The position numbers and the translations under genes are program-made. The notes beneath the pieces are model-generated. The model was not told the origin of the DNA, searched no databases, and worked only from the letters and a program-made list of their open reading frames with translations. This document shows, in pieces, positions 9,281-17,574 of a DNA stretch of 64,000 nt. Origin of the DNA: Gemmatimonadota bacterium (GTDB taxonomy: Bacteria; Gemmatimonadota; Gemmatimonadetes; Palauibacterales; Palauibacteraceae); assembly GCA_022825725.1 (NCBI GenBank), contig JAJDWE010000077.1, forward strand, positions 1 to 64,000. The letters run 5' to 3'. Positions within the stretch are counted from its first letter, which is position 1. The number at the start of each line of letters is the position of its first letter.

Positions 9281-10795
9281 TCAGCGGACGCGGAAGGGCT
9301 GGAGGTATCCGATCTCCGTTCCGCGCGCGATGTAGAGTTGCACCGAACCCTCGCGGGACCGCGCGTAGTACTCGAAGAGTTCGCCCGCATCCTCGGCGGA
9401 GCGCACCTCGTTGCGGTTGATGCTGAGGATGACGTCGCCTTCGCGGAGCCGCGTCCCGCGGGCCTCCTCGCCGACGGAGGCGATGAGCGCGCCGGAGTCG
9501 ACCCGAAGGTTGAGTTCCTGCTGTATCTGCTGCGTGACCGTGATCAGCCGGAGCCCCGCGAGCACCTCGATCCGCTCGGCCCGCCCCGTGGGCACCTCGT
9601 CCAGCCGGAACCGCGCCTGGAGTTCGCTTCCCCCCCGCTGGAAGGTCACGTCCACCGTCGATCCCACGCCGGCGTCCACGAGTCCCACCTGCCAGTCGAG
9701 ATCGTGGTTGATGACGCGCCCGTTGAGCGTCACGATCTCGTCCCCCGCCCGCAGTCCCGCGTCGGCCGCCGGCGTCCCGTCCAGAACCTCGACGACGAGC
9801 GGCCGGCCGAAGACGGACTCGGGGTCGGGCCGGTCGGTGAGCACCTGCAGTCCCGCCCAGGGCCGGCGCACGCGCCCGAACTGGAGGAGTTCCGAGGCCA
9901 CGACGAGCGCCCGGTCGATGGGGATCGCGAAACCCATCCCCTCCGATCCCCCGGAGCGCGAGAAGATCGAACTGTTCACGCCGATGACGTCGCCGTCCGC
10001 GTTCGCCAGCGGCCCGCCCGAGTTGCCCGGGTTGATCGACGCGTCGGTCTGGATCATGTCGGCGTAGAGCACCTCCTGGCCGCCGGGCGCCTGGATGTCG
10101 CGCCCCACGCCGCTGACGACGCCCGAGGTGACGGTCGCCTCGGTGTTGCGCAGGGCGTAGCCCGACGGATTCCCCAGCGCCACCGCGGGCTCCCCGATGA
10201 GGAGATGCGAGGACGTGCCCAGCGGCGCCGCGGGCACCCGGTTGGGAGGGACGCGCACGACGGCGAGGTCGGTGAGTTCGTCGACGCCGACCACCTCGGC
10301 CTCGAACCGCTGTCCGTCGCGGTCCACCACCTCGATGCGGTCCGCCCCGCTCACGACGTGCGCGTTCGTGATGATCGTGCCCGCGTCGTCGATGGCGAAC
10401 CCGGAACCCAGGCCGGCCTCGACGCGGGAACGGCCGCGGCGGTTGAAGAAGCGGTCGAACATGTCCTGCGACTGGACCGTCCGCTCCGTCCGAAGGCTCA
10501 CGACGGAGGGGAGCACCCGGACCGCAGCGATGACCGTGGGCGTCCGGCGCGCCCCCGAGATCTCGGCCGCCGACTGGGGAGCGGTCCGGCGCACGGGGTC
10601 CGCCAGGGAGGTGCGGGCGAACGGGTTGTCGGCCGGCTGGCTCTCCTCCGCCCGCGGAGGCGCGTTCCCCAGCGTGGTGACGACCGCCCCCACGCCGAGG
10701 CCGGCAAAGATCAGGACGACGCCCGCGACGAGCACGCGCGCGGCCGACGCCAGTATTCTCCTGACCCGGTTTCCCTCGTTCATCGACTCCGCCAC
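9281..10795 (-). CDS. HtrA/DegQ-family serine protease with two PDZ domains, membrane-anchored
   Basis: 504 aa from ATG 10795 (an ATG at 10783 is also possible). A hydrophobic segment at about residues 18-40 anchors or exports it, followed by a low-complexity linker. The trypsin-like domain carries the full triad: His146 (TNAHVV), Asp176 (ELTDLAVV) and Ser259 in NPGNSGGPL. PDZ1 spans about 310-390 (GTPAADAGLRAGDEIVTLNG) and PDZ2 about 415-500 (GTRLREGDVILSINR). This is the layout of periplasmic quality-control proteases. It stands alone between the pur operon and truA, all on the minus strand. Confidence 0.93.
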   Translation of the reverse strand: MAESMNEGNRVRRILASAARVLVAGVVLIFAGLGVGAVVTTLGNAPPRAEESQPADNPFARTSLADPVRRTAPQSAAEISGARRTPTVIAAVRVLPSVVSLRTERTVQSQDMFDRFFNRRGRSRVEAGLGSGFAIDDAGTIITNAHVVSGADRIEVVDRDGQRFEAEVVGVDELTDLAVVRVPPNRVPAAPLGTSSHLLIGEPAVALGNPSGYALRNTEATVTSGVVSGVGRDIQAPGGQEVLYADMIQTDASINPGNSGGPLANADGDVIGVNSSIFSRSGGSEGMGFAIPIDRALVVASELLQFGRVRRPWAGLQVLTDRPDPESVFGRPLVVEVLDGTPAADAGLRAGDEIVTLNGRVINHDLDWQVGLVDAGVGSTVDVTFQRGGSELQARFRLDEVPTGRAERIEVLAGLRLITVTQQIQQELNLRVDSGALIASVGEEARGTRLREGDVILSINRNEVRSAEDAGELFEYYARSREGSVQLYIARGTEIGYLQPFRVR

Positions 10796-10851
10796 CTCGG
10801 TTCGCTCATGAGATCCTCACGATAACTGTACGCCAAACGACCCCCGAGGGT

Positions 10852-11670
10852 TCACCCTCGATGCCCGTCGGCCGGGAGCCAGGGGATCCCCGGGCCGGAG
10901 TTCCACTCGCCGCCGTAGCGCACGCCCGTCAGGTAGAGCCCGCCGGGCGGGGCGGGGAAGACCGGTCTCGAGGCGGCTTCTCCCGCCAGCAGCCGCTCGA
11001 AATCCTCGAACGGGCGGCGCCCCGCGGCGATCTCCACGGAAGTCCCCACCAGGTAGCGCACCATGTGGTGGAGGAAGCGGTCGGCGACGATCTCGAAGAA
11101 GACGAAGGGGGGATGGTCGAAGCGCCAGTCGGCGCTCGCGACCCGGCAGCGCGTCCCCCGCTCGGGTTGCCCGGCGCGGGCGAACCGTTCGAACGACCGT
11201 TCCCCCGGGATGGCCGCCGCCAGCCGGGCGAGCGCGTCGCGGTCGAGCGGCCACTTCGGGATCCAGGCGTGGTCGCGCAGGAACGGCCGCCTCCGGCCCC
11301 CTCCCGCGATCACGTATCGGTAACGCCGCCGCTCGGCGTCGAAGCGCGGATGAAAATCATGCGCGGCGTGACTCACCTTCCGGACGGCGACATCGTCGGG
11401 AAGGTTGGCCCCGAGGGCCCGGGCCAGTTCCTCCGGACTCCAGGTGCGGGGCGGGCCGAACGCGATCTCCTGCGCTGTCGCGTGGACCCCGGCGTCGGTG
11501 CGGCCGGCGAGGTCGATTCGGACGGGCCGGTCGAAGAGTTTCCCGAGCGCCTCCTCCACCTCGCGCTGGACGGTGCGCACCCCGGGCTGTAGTTGGGATC
11601 CGTGGAACGAGGTCCCATCGTACTCGATCGTGGCCCGGAAACGGGCCGGCGGGGCCGTGGAATCCGACAT
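10852..11670 (-). CDS. truA: tRNA pseudouridine(38-40) synthase
   Basis: 272 aa, normal TruA length. Converts U38-U40 of the anticodon arm to pseudouridine. The catalytic Asp59 lies in LAGRTDAGVHA, and other family segments are YDGTSFHGSQLQPG, FHPRFDAERRRYRYVI and FLHHMVRYLVG. It is divergent from trpD across about 50 bp and followed 56 bp later by the HtrA-type gene. Confidence 0.96.
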   Translation of the reverse strand: MSDSTAPPARFRATIEYDGTSFHGSQLQPGVRTVQREVEEALGKLFDRPVRIDLAGRTDAGVHATAQEIAFGPPRTWSPEELARALGANLPDDVAVRKVSHAAHDFHPRFDAERRRYRYVIAGGGRRRPFLRDHAWIPKWPLDRDALARLAAAIPGERSFERFARAGQPERGTRCRVASADWRFDHPPFVFFEIVADRFLHHMVRYLVGTSVEIAAGRRPFEDFERLLAGEAASRPVFPAPPGGLYLTGVRYGGEWNSGPGIPWLPADGHRG

Positions 11671-11722
11671 GCGCGAAGATTAGCGACTTCCGGCCGATGA
11701 GGGGAAACCAGGAGGAATCGAG

Positions 11723-12736
11723 GTGACGAACACGATCCGGCGCGTTCTCTCCGGAGAGACCCTGGATGCCGCCAGCGCCGAAGCCACGTTCGACCGCTTC
11801 ATGAGCGGCGAGGCCACGCAGGCGGAGATGGCCGCGCTCCTTGCGGCGCTCCGGATGCGCGGCGCGACGCCCGCCGAGGTCGCCGGCGGCGTCCGGGCGC
11901 TGCGGAAGGCCATGGTCCCGCTTGTCCTGGACGACGACCGCATCATCGACACCTGCGGGACCGGCGGCGGCACCCTGACGACCTTCAACATCTCGACCGC
12001 CGCCGCCATCGTCGCCGCGGCGGGCGGCGTCCGCATCGCGAAGCACGGAAACCGCTCGTTCACCTCGAAGTGCGGCAGCGCCGACGTGCTCGAGATCCTC
12101 GGCGTCCCCATCGAGCTTCCTCCCGAAGACGAGAGGCGGATGTTCGAGGAGGCCGGGTTCGTGTTCATGTTCGCGCCGGCCCACCACCCGGCGATGCGGC
12201 ACGTCGGCCCGGTCCGCGCCGCGCTCGGCGTGACGACGATCATGAACCTGCTCGGACCGCTCGCGAATCCGGCGGGGGTGCGGCGGCAGGTCGTCGGCGT
12301 CGCCCACCCCGATCTTCAGCGCCTCGTCGCCGACACCCTCCTCGAACTCGGCCACGAGCGCGCGCTCGTCGTCCACGGCGAGCCCGGCATGGATGAACTG
12401 AGCCCGCTCGGCCCGACCCGGGTCTTCCGTGTCGAGGACGGGACACTCTCGGAGTTCGAGGTCGCCCCGTCCGACTTCGGCTGGCCGGAGTTCGCGCCCT
12501 CCGATCTGGCGGGAGGCGAACCGGAGGAGAACGCGGAACGAGTCCGTCGCGTCATCGGCGGCCGTGAAGCCGGAGCCGGCCGCGCGGCCGTCGTGCTCAA
12601 CGCGGCCGCCGCCTTCTGGGTCGCCGGCGCCGTGGACACCCTGGAGGCTGGCGTCGCCGCCGCCGAGCAATCCATCGATTCGGGCGCCGCAGAAGCGCAA
12701 GTCCAATCCCTGCAGGCGTTTCGACCGACATCATAA
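11723..12736 (+). CDS. trpD: Anthranilate phosphoribosyltransferase
   Basis: 337 aa. Transfers phosphoribose from PRPP to anthranilate, the second step of tryptophan synthesis. Family motifs: DTCGTGGGTLTTFNIST (PRPP/Mg site), KHGNRSFTSKCGSADVLE and NLLGPLANPAG. The start is GTG 11723, with AGGAGG seven bases upstream. It stands apart from the other trp genes, facing lexA, and no trpE or trpG is in view. Confidence 0.96.
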   Translation: MTNTIRRVLSGETLDAASAEATFDRFMSGEATQAEMAALLAALRMRGATPAEVAGGVRALRKAMVPLVLDDDRIIDTCGTGGGTLTTFNISTAAAIVAAAGGVRIAKHGNRSFTSKCGSADVLEILGVPIELPPEDERRMFEEAGFVFMFAPAHHPAMRHVGPVRAALGVTTIMNLLGPLANPAGVRRQVVGVAHPDLQRLVADTLLELGHERALVVHGEPGMDELSPLGPTRVFRVEDGTLSEFEVAPSDFGWPEFAPSDLAGGEPEENAERVRRVIGGREAGAGRAAVVLNAAAAFWVAGAVDTLEAGVAAAEQSIDSGAAEAQVQSLQAFRPTS

Positions 12737-12752
12737 CGACGGGAACCTCCGC

Positions 12753-12813
12753 CCCGACGGTTTTTGTGGGAGGTGGGTGGCCGTCGGGACGGGAACTCTC
12801 GGGGAGTCGAGAG
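12753..12813. terminator. Hairpins between convergent trpD and lexA (weak terminator candidates)
   Basis: CCCGACGG (12753-12760) can pair with CCGTCGGG (12781-12788), and CTCTCG (12796-12801) with CGAGAG (12808-12813). The only run of T (12761-12765) lies inside the first loop, not after a stem, so this is not a classical intrinsic terminator on either strand. Confidence 0.25.
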
Positions 12814-12854
12814 CGGTCCTCCGTCAACTGCAGTAGCGTTGCTTCGTCCGCGCG

Positions 12855-13463
12855 TCAGTAGCGCCGAATGACTCCGATCACGACGCCCTGGACGGTGACC
12901 TGCGATGGGTGCAGGTACATCGGCGTGAGCGCCGGATTCGCGGGCTGGAGCCGAATCCGGCCGTGCTCCAGGTAGATCTTCTTCATGGTGGCGTTCTCGC
13001 CATCGACGAGCGCGATGACCATTTCGCCGTTGTGCGCCGTCTCCCGCGACTGGACGATGACGTAATCGCCGTCGCGGATCTGTTCGTCGATCATCGAATC
13101 GCCGCGGACCCGCAGCACATAGTGTTCGCTCAGGGAACCCGCGATCATGTCTTCGGGAACGGAGACCGTCTCCTGCTCCTCGATGACCTCTATCGGCTGA
13201 CCCGCCGCCACGTTGCCGTACAGCGGCAGTTCGACCGCGGCGACCTGGAGCTTTCCCTCCACCAGTTCGACGGATCGACTTTCGTTGTAGTTCTTCCGGA
13301 TGTATCCCTTCGCCTGCAGGTTCCCGAGATGTTCGTGCACCGTCGCGAGCGAGCGGTAGCCGAACTCCTCCGCGATCTCCTCGAAGCTCGGGGAGTACCC
13401 GCGGAACCGTATGAAGCCCTCGATGAAGTCGAGCATCTCGCGCTGCCGCTTCGTAAGCGCCAT
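12855..13463 (-). CDS. lexA: LexA repressor (SOS regulator, S24 self-cleaving protease)
   Basis: 202 aa. Represses DNA-damage genes until RecA-stimulated self-cleavage. An N-terminal winged-helix domain (residues 1-65, FEEIAEEFGYRSLATVHEHL) is followed by the peptidase domain. The cleavage site is A87-G88 (NVAAGQ), the nucleophile Ser123 (RGDSMIDE) and the general base Lys161 (ATMKK). Start ATG 13463 is the only sensible one. It is transcribed away from trpC, and the shared upstream region contains phased CCGAAG repeats that could be its own operator. Confidence 0.97.
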   Translation of the reverse strand: MALTKRQREMLDFIEGFIRFRGYSPSFEEIAEEFGYRSLATVHEHLGNLQAKGYIRKNYNESRSVELVEGKLQVAAVELPLYGNVAAGQPIEVIEEQETVSVPEDMIAGSLSEHYVLRVRGDSMIDEQIRDGDYVIVQSRETAHNGEMVIALVDGENATMKKIYLEHGRIRLQPANPALTPMYLHPSQVTVQGVVIGVIRRY

Positions 13464-13522
13464 CGTTTCTCACTCCGCCCGCGCTTCCGCATTGCGTGAC
13501 CCGCCGCGACTGTTGCGGTGGG

Positions 13523-13560
13523 CCGAAGGATTACCGAAGATACCCGAACACGAACCGAAG
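13523..13560. promoter_or_regulatory. Phased direct repeats CCGAAG/C between lexA and trpC
   Basis: CCGAAG occurs at 13523, 13534 and 13555, and CCGAAC at 13544, giving steps of 11, 10 and 11 bp, so all four lie on one face of the helix. They sit 60-97 bp from the lexA ATG and 76-113 bp from the trpC ATG. This looks like an operator array, possibly for LexA itself, but it matches neither the E. coli (CTG-N10-CAG) nor the Gram-positive (GAAC-N4-GTTC) SOS box. Confidence 0.4.
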
Positions 13561-13562
13561 CG

Positions 13563-13629
13563 CAAGCTTCCACGCGAACCCGCGCGACCGCCGGGGTTTT
13601 TGCGGCAGGATACGGACGGTCGCAGCTTG
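13563..13629 (+). promoter_or_regulatory. Nested RNA hairpin in the trpC leader
   Basis: CAAGC (13563-13567) pairs with GCTTG (13625-13629), GCGACCG (13584-13590) with CGGTCGC (13617-13623), and CCGC with GCGG inside. The structure ends seven bases before the trpC ATG, which has no clear Shine-Dalgarno of its own, so it could modulate translation or transcription. Function is inferred only. Confidence 0.3.
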
Positions 13630-13635
13630 GCGCCC

Positions 13636-14484
13636 ATGGCATCCGACACGATTCTCGAAGAGATCCTCGCGGCGAAGCGTGAAGAGGTCGCGCGCCTCCA
13701 GCTGTTCCGGAGCGCGATTCGCGCGCAGGCCGATGAAGCCGCGTCCCCACGTGGTTTCGAGGCGTCTCTGCGCCGACCCGGGGAAGTCGCCGTCGTCGCG
13801 GAGTTCAAGCGCCGCTCACCTTCCGCCGGCGACATCAACCCGTACGCCCAGGCGGCGGGCGTGGCGAGCGTGTACGCCGCCGGGGGGGCGGCCGCGATTT
13901 CGGTCCTCACCGATGAACGCTACTTCGGCGGCTCGCTGGACGATCTGAGGTCGGCGAAGGACGCCGTGGGGGTCCCCGTCCTCCGCAAGGATTTTACGCT
14001 GGATCCCGTCCAGCTGTACGAGGCGCGGGCCGCCGGCGCGGACGCGGTCCTGCTCATCGTCCGCGCGCTCGGCGACGCCCGGCTGCGCGAACTGCTCGAA
14101 CTCTCGACCGAACTCGGCCTCGGGGCGCTCGTGGAGGCGCACGACGAGGAGGAGCTGGGGCGGGCGATCGAAGCCGGGGCCCGGATCGTCGGCGTGAACG
14201 CGCGGGATCTCGCGACCTTCGAGGTGGACCTCGAGCGCTCGCTGAGCCTGATCGAGGAGCTTCCGGCCGATGTCGTGGCCGTGGCGGAGAGCGGGATCCG
14301 GTCCGCGGAGGACGCGGCGGCGGCGGGCTCCGCGGGGGCCGACGCCGTTCTGGTCGGCGGCTGGCTGATGGCGGGCGATCCGGCGGCGGGGGTCGAGGCG
14401 CTCGTCGGCCACCCCCGGCGGCCACGGAGCGGCCGGATGCAGTCGGTCGGCGCGGACGCCGCGGTCGAAGACGGAGCCCCATGA
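13636..14484 (+). CDS. trpC: Indole-3-glycerol phosphate synthase
   Basis: 282 aa TIM barrel closing the indole ring in tryptophan synthesis. Conserved active-site stretches include VVAEFKRRSPSAGDI (catalytic Lys), VPVLRKDFTLDPVQLYEARA, GVNARDLATFEVD and VAVAESGIRS. ATG 13636 (MASDTILEEILAAKREEV) matches family N-termini; the frame stays open upstream but that part is not family-like. The C-terminal ~25 residues are a short tail. The stop overlaps trpF (ATGA). Confidence 0.97.
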   Translation: MASDTILEEILAAKREEVARLQLFRSAIRAQADEAASPRGFEASLRRPGEVAVVAEFKRRSPSAGDINPYAQAAGVASVYAAGGAAAISVLTDERYFGGSLDDLRSAKDAVGVPVLRKDFTLDPVQLYEARAAGADAVLLIVRALGDARLRELLELSTELGLGALVEAHDEEELGRAIEAGARIVGVNARDLATFEVDLERSLSLIEELPADVVAVAESGIRSAEDAAAAGSAGADAVLVGGWLMAGDPAAGVEALVGHPRRPRSGRMQSVGADAAVEDGAP

Positions 14485-15110
14485 GCCGGGTCGGAGTGAA
14501 GATCTGCGGTCTCCGGGAGCCGCGGCACGCGACCGCGACGTCTCGCGCCGGAGCGGACTACGTGGGCGTCGTGTTCGCCGGCCGCGTGAGGGAGGTCACG
14601 GCCGAGGAAGCGGCCGCAGTCGTGGGGGCGCTCGAGGGCGGCACGCGCGCCGTGGGGGTGTTCCTCGACGCGGAACCGGCGGAGATCCTCCGCAAACGGG
14701 ACGTCGCGGGGTTCCACGTCGCCCAGCTCGCCGGCGAGGAGCCGCCCGAAGCCTGTGATCGCCTGCGGGCGGAGGGGATGGATGTGTGGAAGGGCCTCCG
14801 GCCCACGTCGAGCGACGCTCTGGTCCGGGGGTGGGACGAGTACCGGGAAGCGGCGGATGCGATCATCGTCGAGGGGTTCTCGCCGCGAGGACCCGGAGGC
14901 ACCGGGACCGCCTTCCCGTACGAGTGGCTGTCGGAGCTGGCGCGGAACGGGTGTGCGCTCGCGCTCGCGGGCGGGCTGAAGGCGGCGAACGTGGCGCGGG
15001 CGATCCGCGACGTGCGTCCCGACATCGTCGATGTCTCCTCGGGCGTCGAGCGGGCCCCGGGGGAGAAGTCGATCGACCTCATCCTCGAATTCCTCGCCGA
15101 GGCGAAATGA
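14481..15110 (+). CDS. trpF: Phosphoribosylanthranilate isomerase
   Basis: 209 aa. Isomerises phosphoribosylanthranilate to CdRP. The family signature VKICGLRE near the N-terminus contains the catalytic Cys, and the second catalytic Asp corresponds to the VDVSSGVE region that also binds phosphate. ATG 14481 and the stop at 15110 each overlap neighbouring trp genes by four bases, so trpC, trpF and trpB are translated as a coupled unit. Confidence 0.96.
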   Translation: MSRVGVKICGLREPRHATATSRAGADYVGVVFAGRVREVTAEEAAAVVGALEGGTRAVGVFLDAEPAEILRKRDVAGFHVAQLAGEEPPEACDRLRAEGMDVWKGLRPTSSDALVRGWDEYREAADAIIVEGFSPRGPGGTGTAFPYEWLSELARNGCALALAGGLKAANVARAIRDVRPDIVDVSSGVERAPGEKSIDLILEFLAEAK

Positions 15111-16327
15111 GCAGCCCGGCCCCCGGCTGGTTCGGCGACTTCGGCGGGCAGTTCGTGCCCGAGACGCTGATCCCGGCGCTCGACGAACTCACCGCGGCCT
15201 GGGCCGAGGCCCGCGACGACCCTGCCTTCCGGGAGGCCCTCGAGGCCAGCCTCGCGCACTACGTGGGACGGCCGACGCCGCTCTACCGGGCGCCGCGCCT
15301 GGGGGCGGATCTCGGGCTCGAGCTGTGGCTGAAGCGCGAGGACCTCAACCACACGGGCGCCCACAAGATCAACAACACGATCGGCCAGGCGCTGCTCGCG
15401 AAGCGCATGAACAAGGCCCGCATCATCGCGGAGACCGGCGCGGGCCAGCACGGCGTGGCGACGGCCACCGCCTGCGCGGCGCTCGACTTCGAGTGCGCCG
15501 TCTACATGGGCGAGGAGGACATGCGCCGGCAGGCGCTCAACGTCGAGCGCATGGAGATGCTGGGGGCCGAGGTCATCCCGGTCTCGAGCGGGAGCCGGAC
15601 GCTCAAGGACGCGACGAACGAGGCGATCCGCGACTGGGTCACGAACGTGGACACGACGCATTACATCATCGGCTCCGTCGTGGGCCCCGCGCCCTATCCG
15701 GAACTCGTCCGCGACTTTCAGCGCGTCATCGGCGACGAGACGGTTCGGCAACTCGTGGGATGGGGCGTGCAGCCGGACGCCGTCTTCGCCTGCGTCGGCG
15801 GCGGCTCCAACGCGATCGGCATCTTCACCCCCTTCATCGAGCGCAACCGCGAGGTGCCGGCGGAGGCGCGCGTCGCCCTCGTCGGCGTGGAGGCGGCGGG
15901 GCACGGCGTGGAGACCGGCCGACACTCCGCCTCGCTCACGGCCGGCGAGCCCGGGGTGCTTCACGGCAACTACAGCTACCTGCTCCAGGACGAGGACGGC
16001 CAGGTGATTCCCGCCCATTCCGTGTCCGCCGGACTCGACTATCCCGGCGTCGGCCCGGAACACTCGTGGCTCAAGGAGACGGGACAGGTCCGCTACGAGT
16101 CGGTGACGGACGAGGAGGCCCTCGCCGCCTTCCGGGACCTCTGCCGGCTCGAGGGGCTGATCCCCGCGCTCGAGAGCGCCCACGCGCTGGCGGGGCTGCG
16201 GCGGGAGGCCGCGCGCTGGGAGGGGAGCCGCGTCGTCATCTGTCTCAGCGGGCGGGGCGACAAGGATGTGGAGGAAGTCGCCCGCATCCAGGCGGCCGAC
16301 GGCGACCCCGGCTCGGACGGGCGCTGA
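15107..16327 (+). CDS. trpB: Tryptophan synthase beta chain
   Basis: 406 aa PLP enzyme joining indole and serine. Lys87 in HTGAHKINN carries PLP and falls at the same number as in Salmonella Trp[23 protein letters not shown] and the C-terminal SGRGDKD are standard. Coupled to trpF by ATGA. Its partner trpA is not adjacent but about 5.9 kb downstream; the next gene, two bases after the stop, is the UGA-containing AhpD-like gene. Confidence 0.97.
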   Translation: MSSPAPGWFGDFGGQFVPETLIPALDELTAAWAEARDDPAFREALEASLAHYVGRPTPLYRAPRLGADLGLELWLKREDLNHTGAHKINNTIGQALLAKRMNKARIIAETGAGQHGVATATACAALDFECAVYMGEEDMRRQALNVERMEMLGAEVIPVSSGSRTLKDATNEAIRDWVTNVDTTHYIIGSVVGPAPYPELVRDFQRVIGDETVRQLVGWGVQPDAVFACVGGGSNAIGIFTPFIERNREVPAEARVALVGVEAAGHGVETGRHSASLTAGEPGVLHGNYSYLLQDEDGQVIPAHSVSAGLDYPGVGPEHSWLKETGQVRYESVTDEEALAAFRDLCRLEGLIPALESAHALAGLRREAARWEGSRVVICLSGRGDKDVEEVARIQAADGDPGSDGR

Positions 16328-16329
16328 CC

Positions 16330-16875
16330 GTGGCCTTCATCGACTACCCGGATCCGGCGGGGATCCCCGAGGAGGACCGCGTCGCGGACGACGACAACAT
16401 CATCCGCATTCACGGCGTCCACAACCGCGTCATCCGGCTCCACTACGATCTCTACCGCGAACTCATGTACGGCCCGGGTCCCCTTTCCCGGATTCAGAGG
16501 GAGATGATCGCGGTCGTCGTGTCCGGGCTCAACGCCTGCCGCTACTGAATTGTCCATCACGGAGAGGGTCTCCGTCGCCTGCTCGAGGTCGCCGACGCCA
16601 GCGCTTCCGATGAGGAGAACGAACGCCTCATCGCCGCCCTCGCGACGGACCACGCGACGGCCGAACTGGACGAGGCCGACCGGGCGATGCTCGACTATGC
16701 CGCGCGGCTGACGCTCGCGCCCGGCGCGGAGCACGCAGCCGCGGTCGACGAGCTGAAGGCGCACGGCTTCGATGATCGCGCGATCCACGATATCTGCGCG
16801 GTCACCGCCTACTATGCGTTCGTGAACCGGATCGCCGATGGACTCGGCGTCGAACTCGAAGACGAAGGAGGCTGA
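16330..16875 (+). CDS. Probable selenoprotein: AhpD/carboxymuconolactone-decarboxylase-like peroxidase-related enzyme with in-frame UGA (Sec73)
   Basis: Read from GTG 16330, the frame is interrupted by one TGA at 16546-16548 and then continues to a normal stop at 16875, with clear family homology on both sides. Before it: SRIQREMIAVVVSGLNACRY. After it: IVHHGEGLRRLL and, at the end, YAFVNRIADGLGVELE, typical of the peroxidase-related AhpD-like family. TGA occupies the second position of the redox CxxC, giving Cys70-x-x-[UGA]73-x-x-x-His77. Glu58 lies 12 residues before Cys70, as Glu118 and Cys130 do in mycobacterial AhpD. A 7-bp hairpin starts 11 bases after the UGA. The simplest reading is selenocysteine; a nonsense mutation or a TGC/TGA sequencing error is the alternative. 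It would act as a thiol/selenol peroxidase or reductase. It follows trpB by two bases. Confidence 0.8.
16559..16575 (+). promoter_or_regulatory. Candidate bacterial SECIS hairpin
   Basis: ACGGAGA (16559-16565) pairs perfectly with TCTCCGT (16569-16575), leaving loop GGG (or AGGGT if the last pair opens). The loop is centred 19 bases after the UGA, and bacterial SECIS elements place a G-containing apical loop about that far downstream. The local GGGUCU resembles the AGGUCU loop of E. coli fdhF. SelB binding is inferred. Confidence 0.6.
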
Positions 16876-16880
16876 CGGAA

Positions 16881-17561
16881 GTGGCCATGCTCCCGCCGAC
16901 ACCGCCGCAGCGCCGACCGGGCGTCCCGTCCGTGCCGGCGAATCTCGACCATCTGCTCCTGGGGACCGCCGACCTCGAGAAAGGGGTGGCGTGGGTCGCC
17001 GACCGGCTCGGCGTCGAGGCCGCGTTCGGCGGGCGCCACGCGAACCTCGGCACCGCGAATCACCTCCTCTCGCTCGGGGGCGACGTCTATCTGGAGATTC
17101 TCGGTCCGGATCCCGAAGCACCTCCCCGGGACGAGCCGCTTCCGTTCGGGATCGAGGAACTCGCCGAACCCCGCCTCGTCACGTGGGCGGCCCGCGGGAC
17201 CGACCTCGAGGCGCTCGTCGCGCGTGCGTCGAGCCGCGGCGTGCCGCTCGGACCCGTACGGCCCGGCTCCCGGCTCCGGCCGGACGGCACCGAACTGAGT
17301 TGGGAAATCACGGCCTTCACGACCGTTCTCCACGATGGTCTCGTACCTTTCTTCATCGACTGGGGAACGACGCCGCACCCGGCCCGCGCCACGCCGGCGG
17401 GCGGGCGGCTGATCTCGTTCCGGGCCGAACACCCGGACCCCGCCGCGGTACGATCCACCCTCGAGTCGCTGGACCTGGCGCTCGAAGTGGACGAGGGGCC
17501 GGAGCCCGCGCTCGTCGCGGGAATCGTCACCCCGGGCGGCGACGAAGTGGATTTACGATAA
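16881..17561 (+). CDS. VOC-superfamily (glyoxalase-like domain) protein
   Basis: 226 aa. The first half (LDHLLLGTADLEKGVAWVAD, GRHANLGTANHLLSL, YLEILGP) is the glyoxalase_3-like version of the vicinal-oxygen-chelate fold, and the second half repeats the fold more weakly. No substrate can be assigned. GTG 16881 has AAGGAGG about 10 bases upstream, while an ATG at 16887 is the alternative. It lies 5 bp after the AhpD-like gene and 13 bp before the binding-protein gene, so it is probably cotranscribed with both. Confidence 0.8.
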   Translation: MAMLPPTPPQRRPGVPSVPANLDHLLLGTADLEKGVAWVADRLGVEAAFGGRHANLGTANHLLSLGGDVYLEILGPDPEAPPRDEPLPFGIEELAEPRLVTWAARGTDLEALVARASSRGVPLGPVRPGSRLRPDGTELSWEITAFTTVLHDGLVPFFIDWGTTPHPARATPAGGRLISFRAEHPDPAAVRSTLESLDLALEVDEGPEPALVAGIVTPGGDEVDLR

Positions 17562-17574
17562 CGGAGTTATATCG

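Noticed and set aside
13464-13635. Classical SOS boxes in the lexA promoter
   Set aside because: Neither CTG-N10-CAG nor GAAC-N4-GTTC is present; only the unusual phased repeats were kept.
16330-16548. Reading the AhpD-like gene as a pseudogene
   Set aside because: There is only one stop, at the exact redox Cys position, and the downstream half is fully conserved with no other damage, so selenocysteine is the better explanation.
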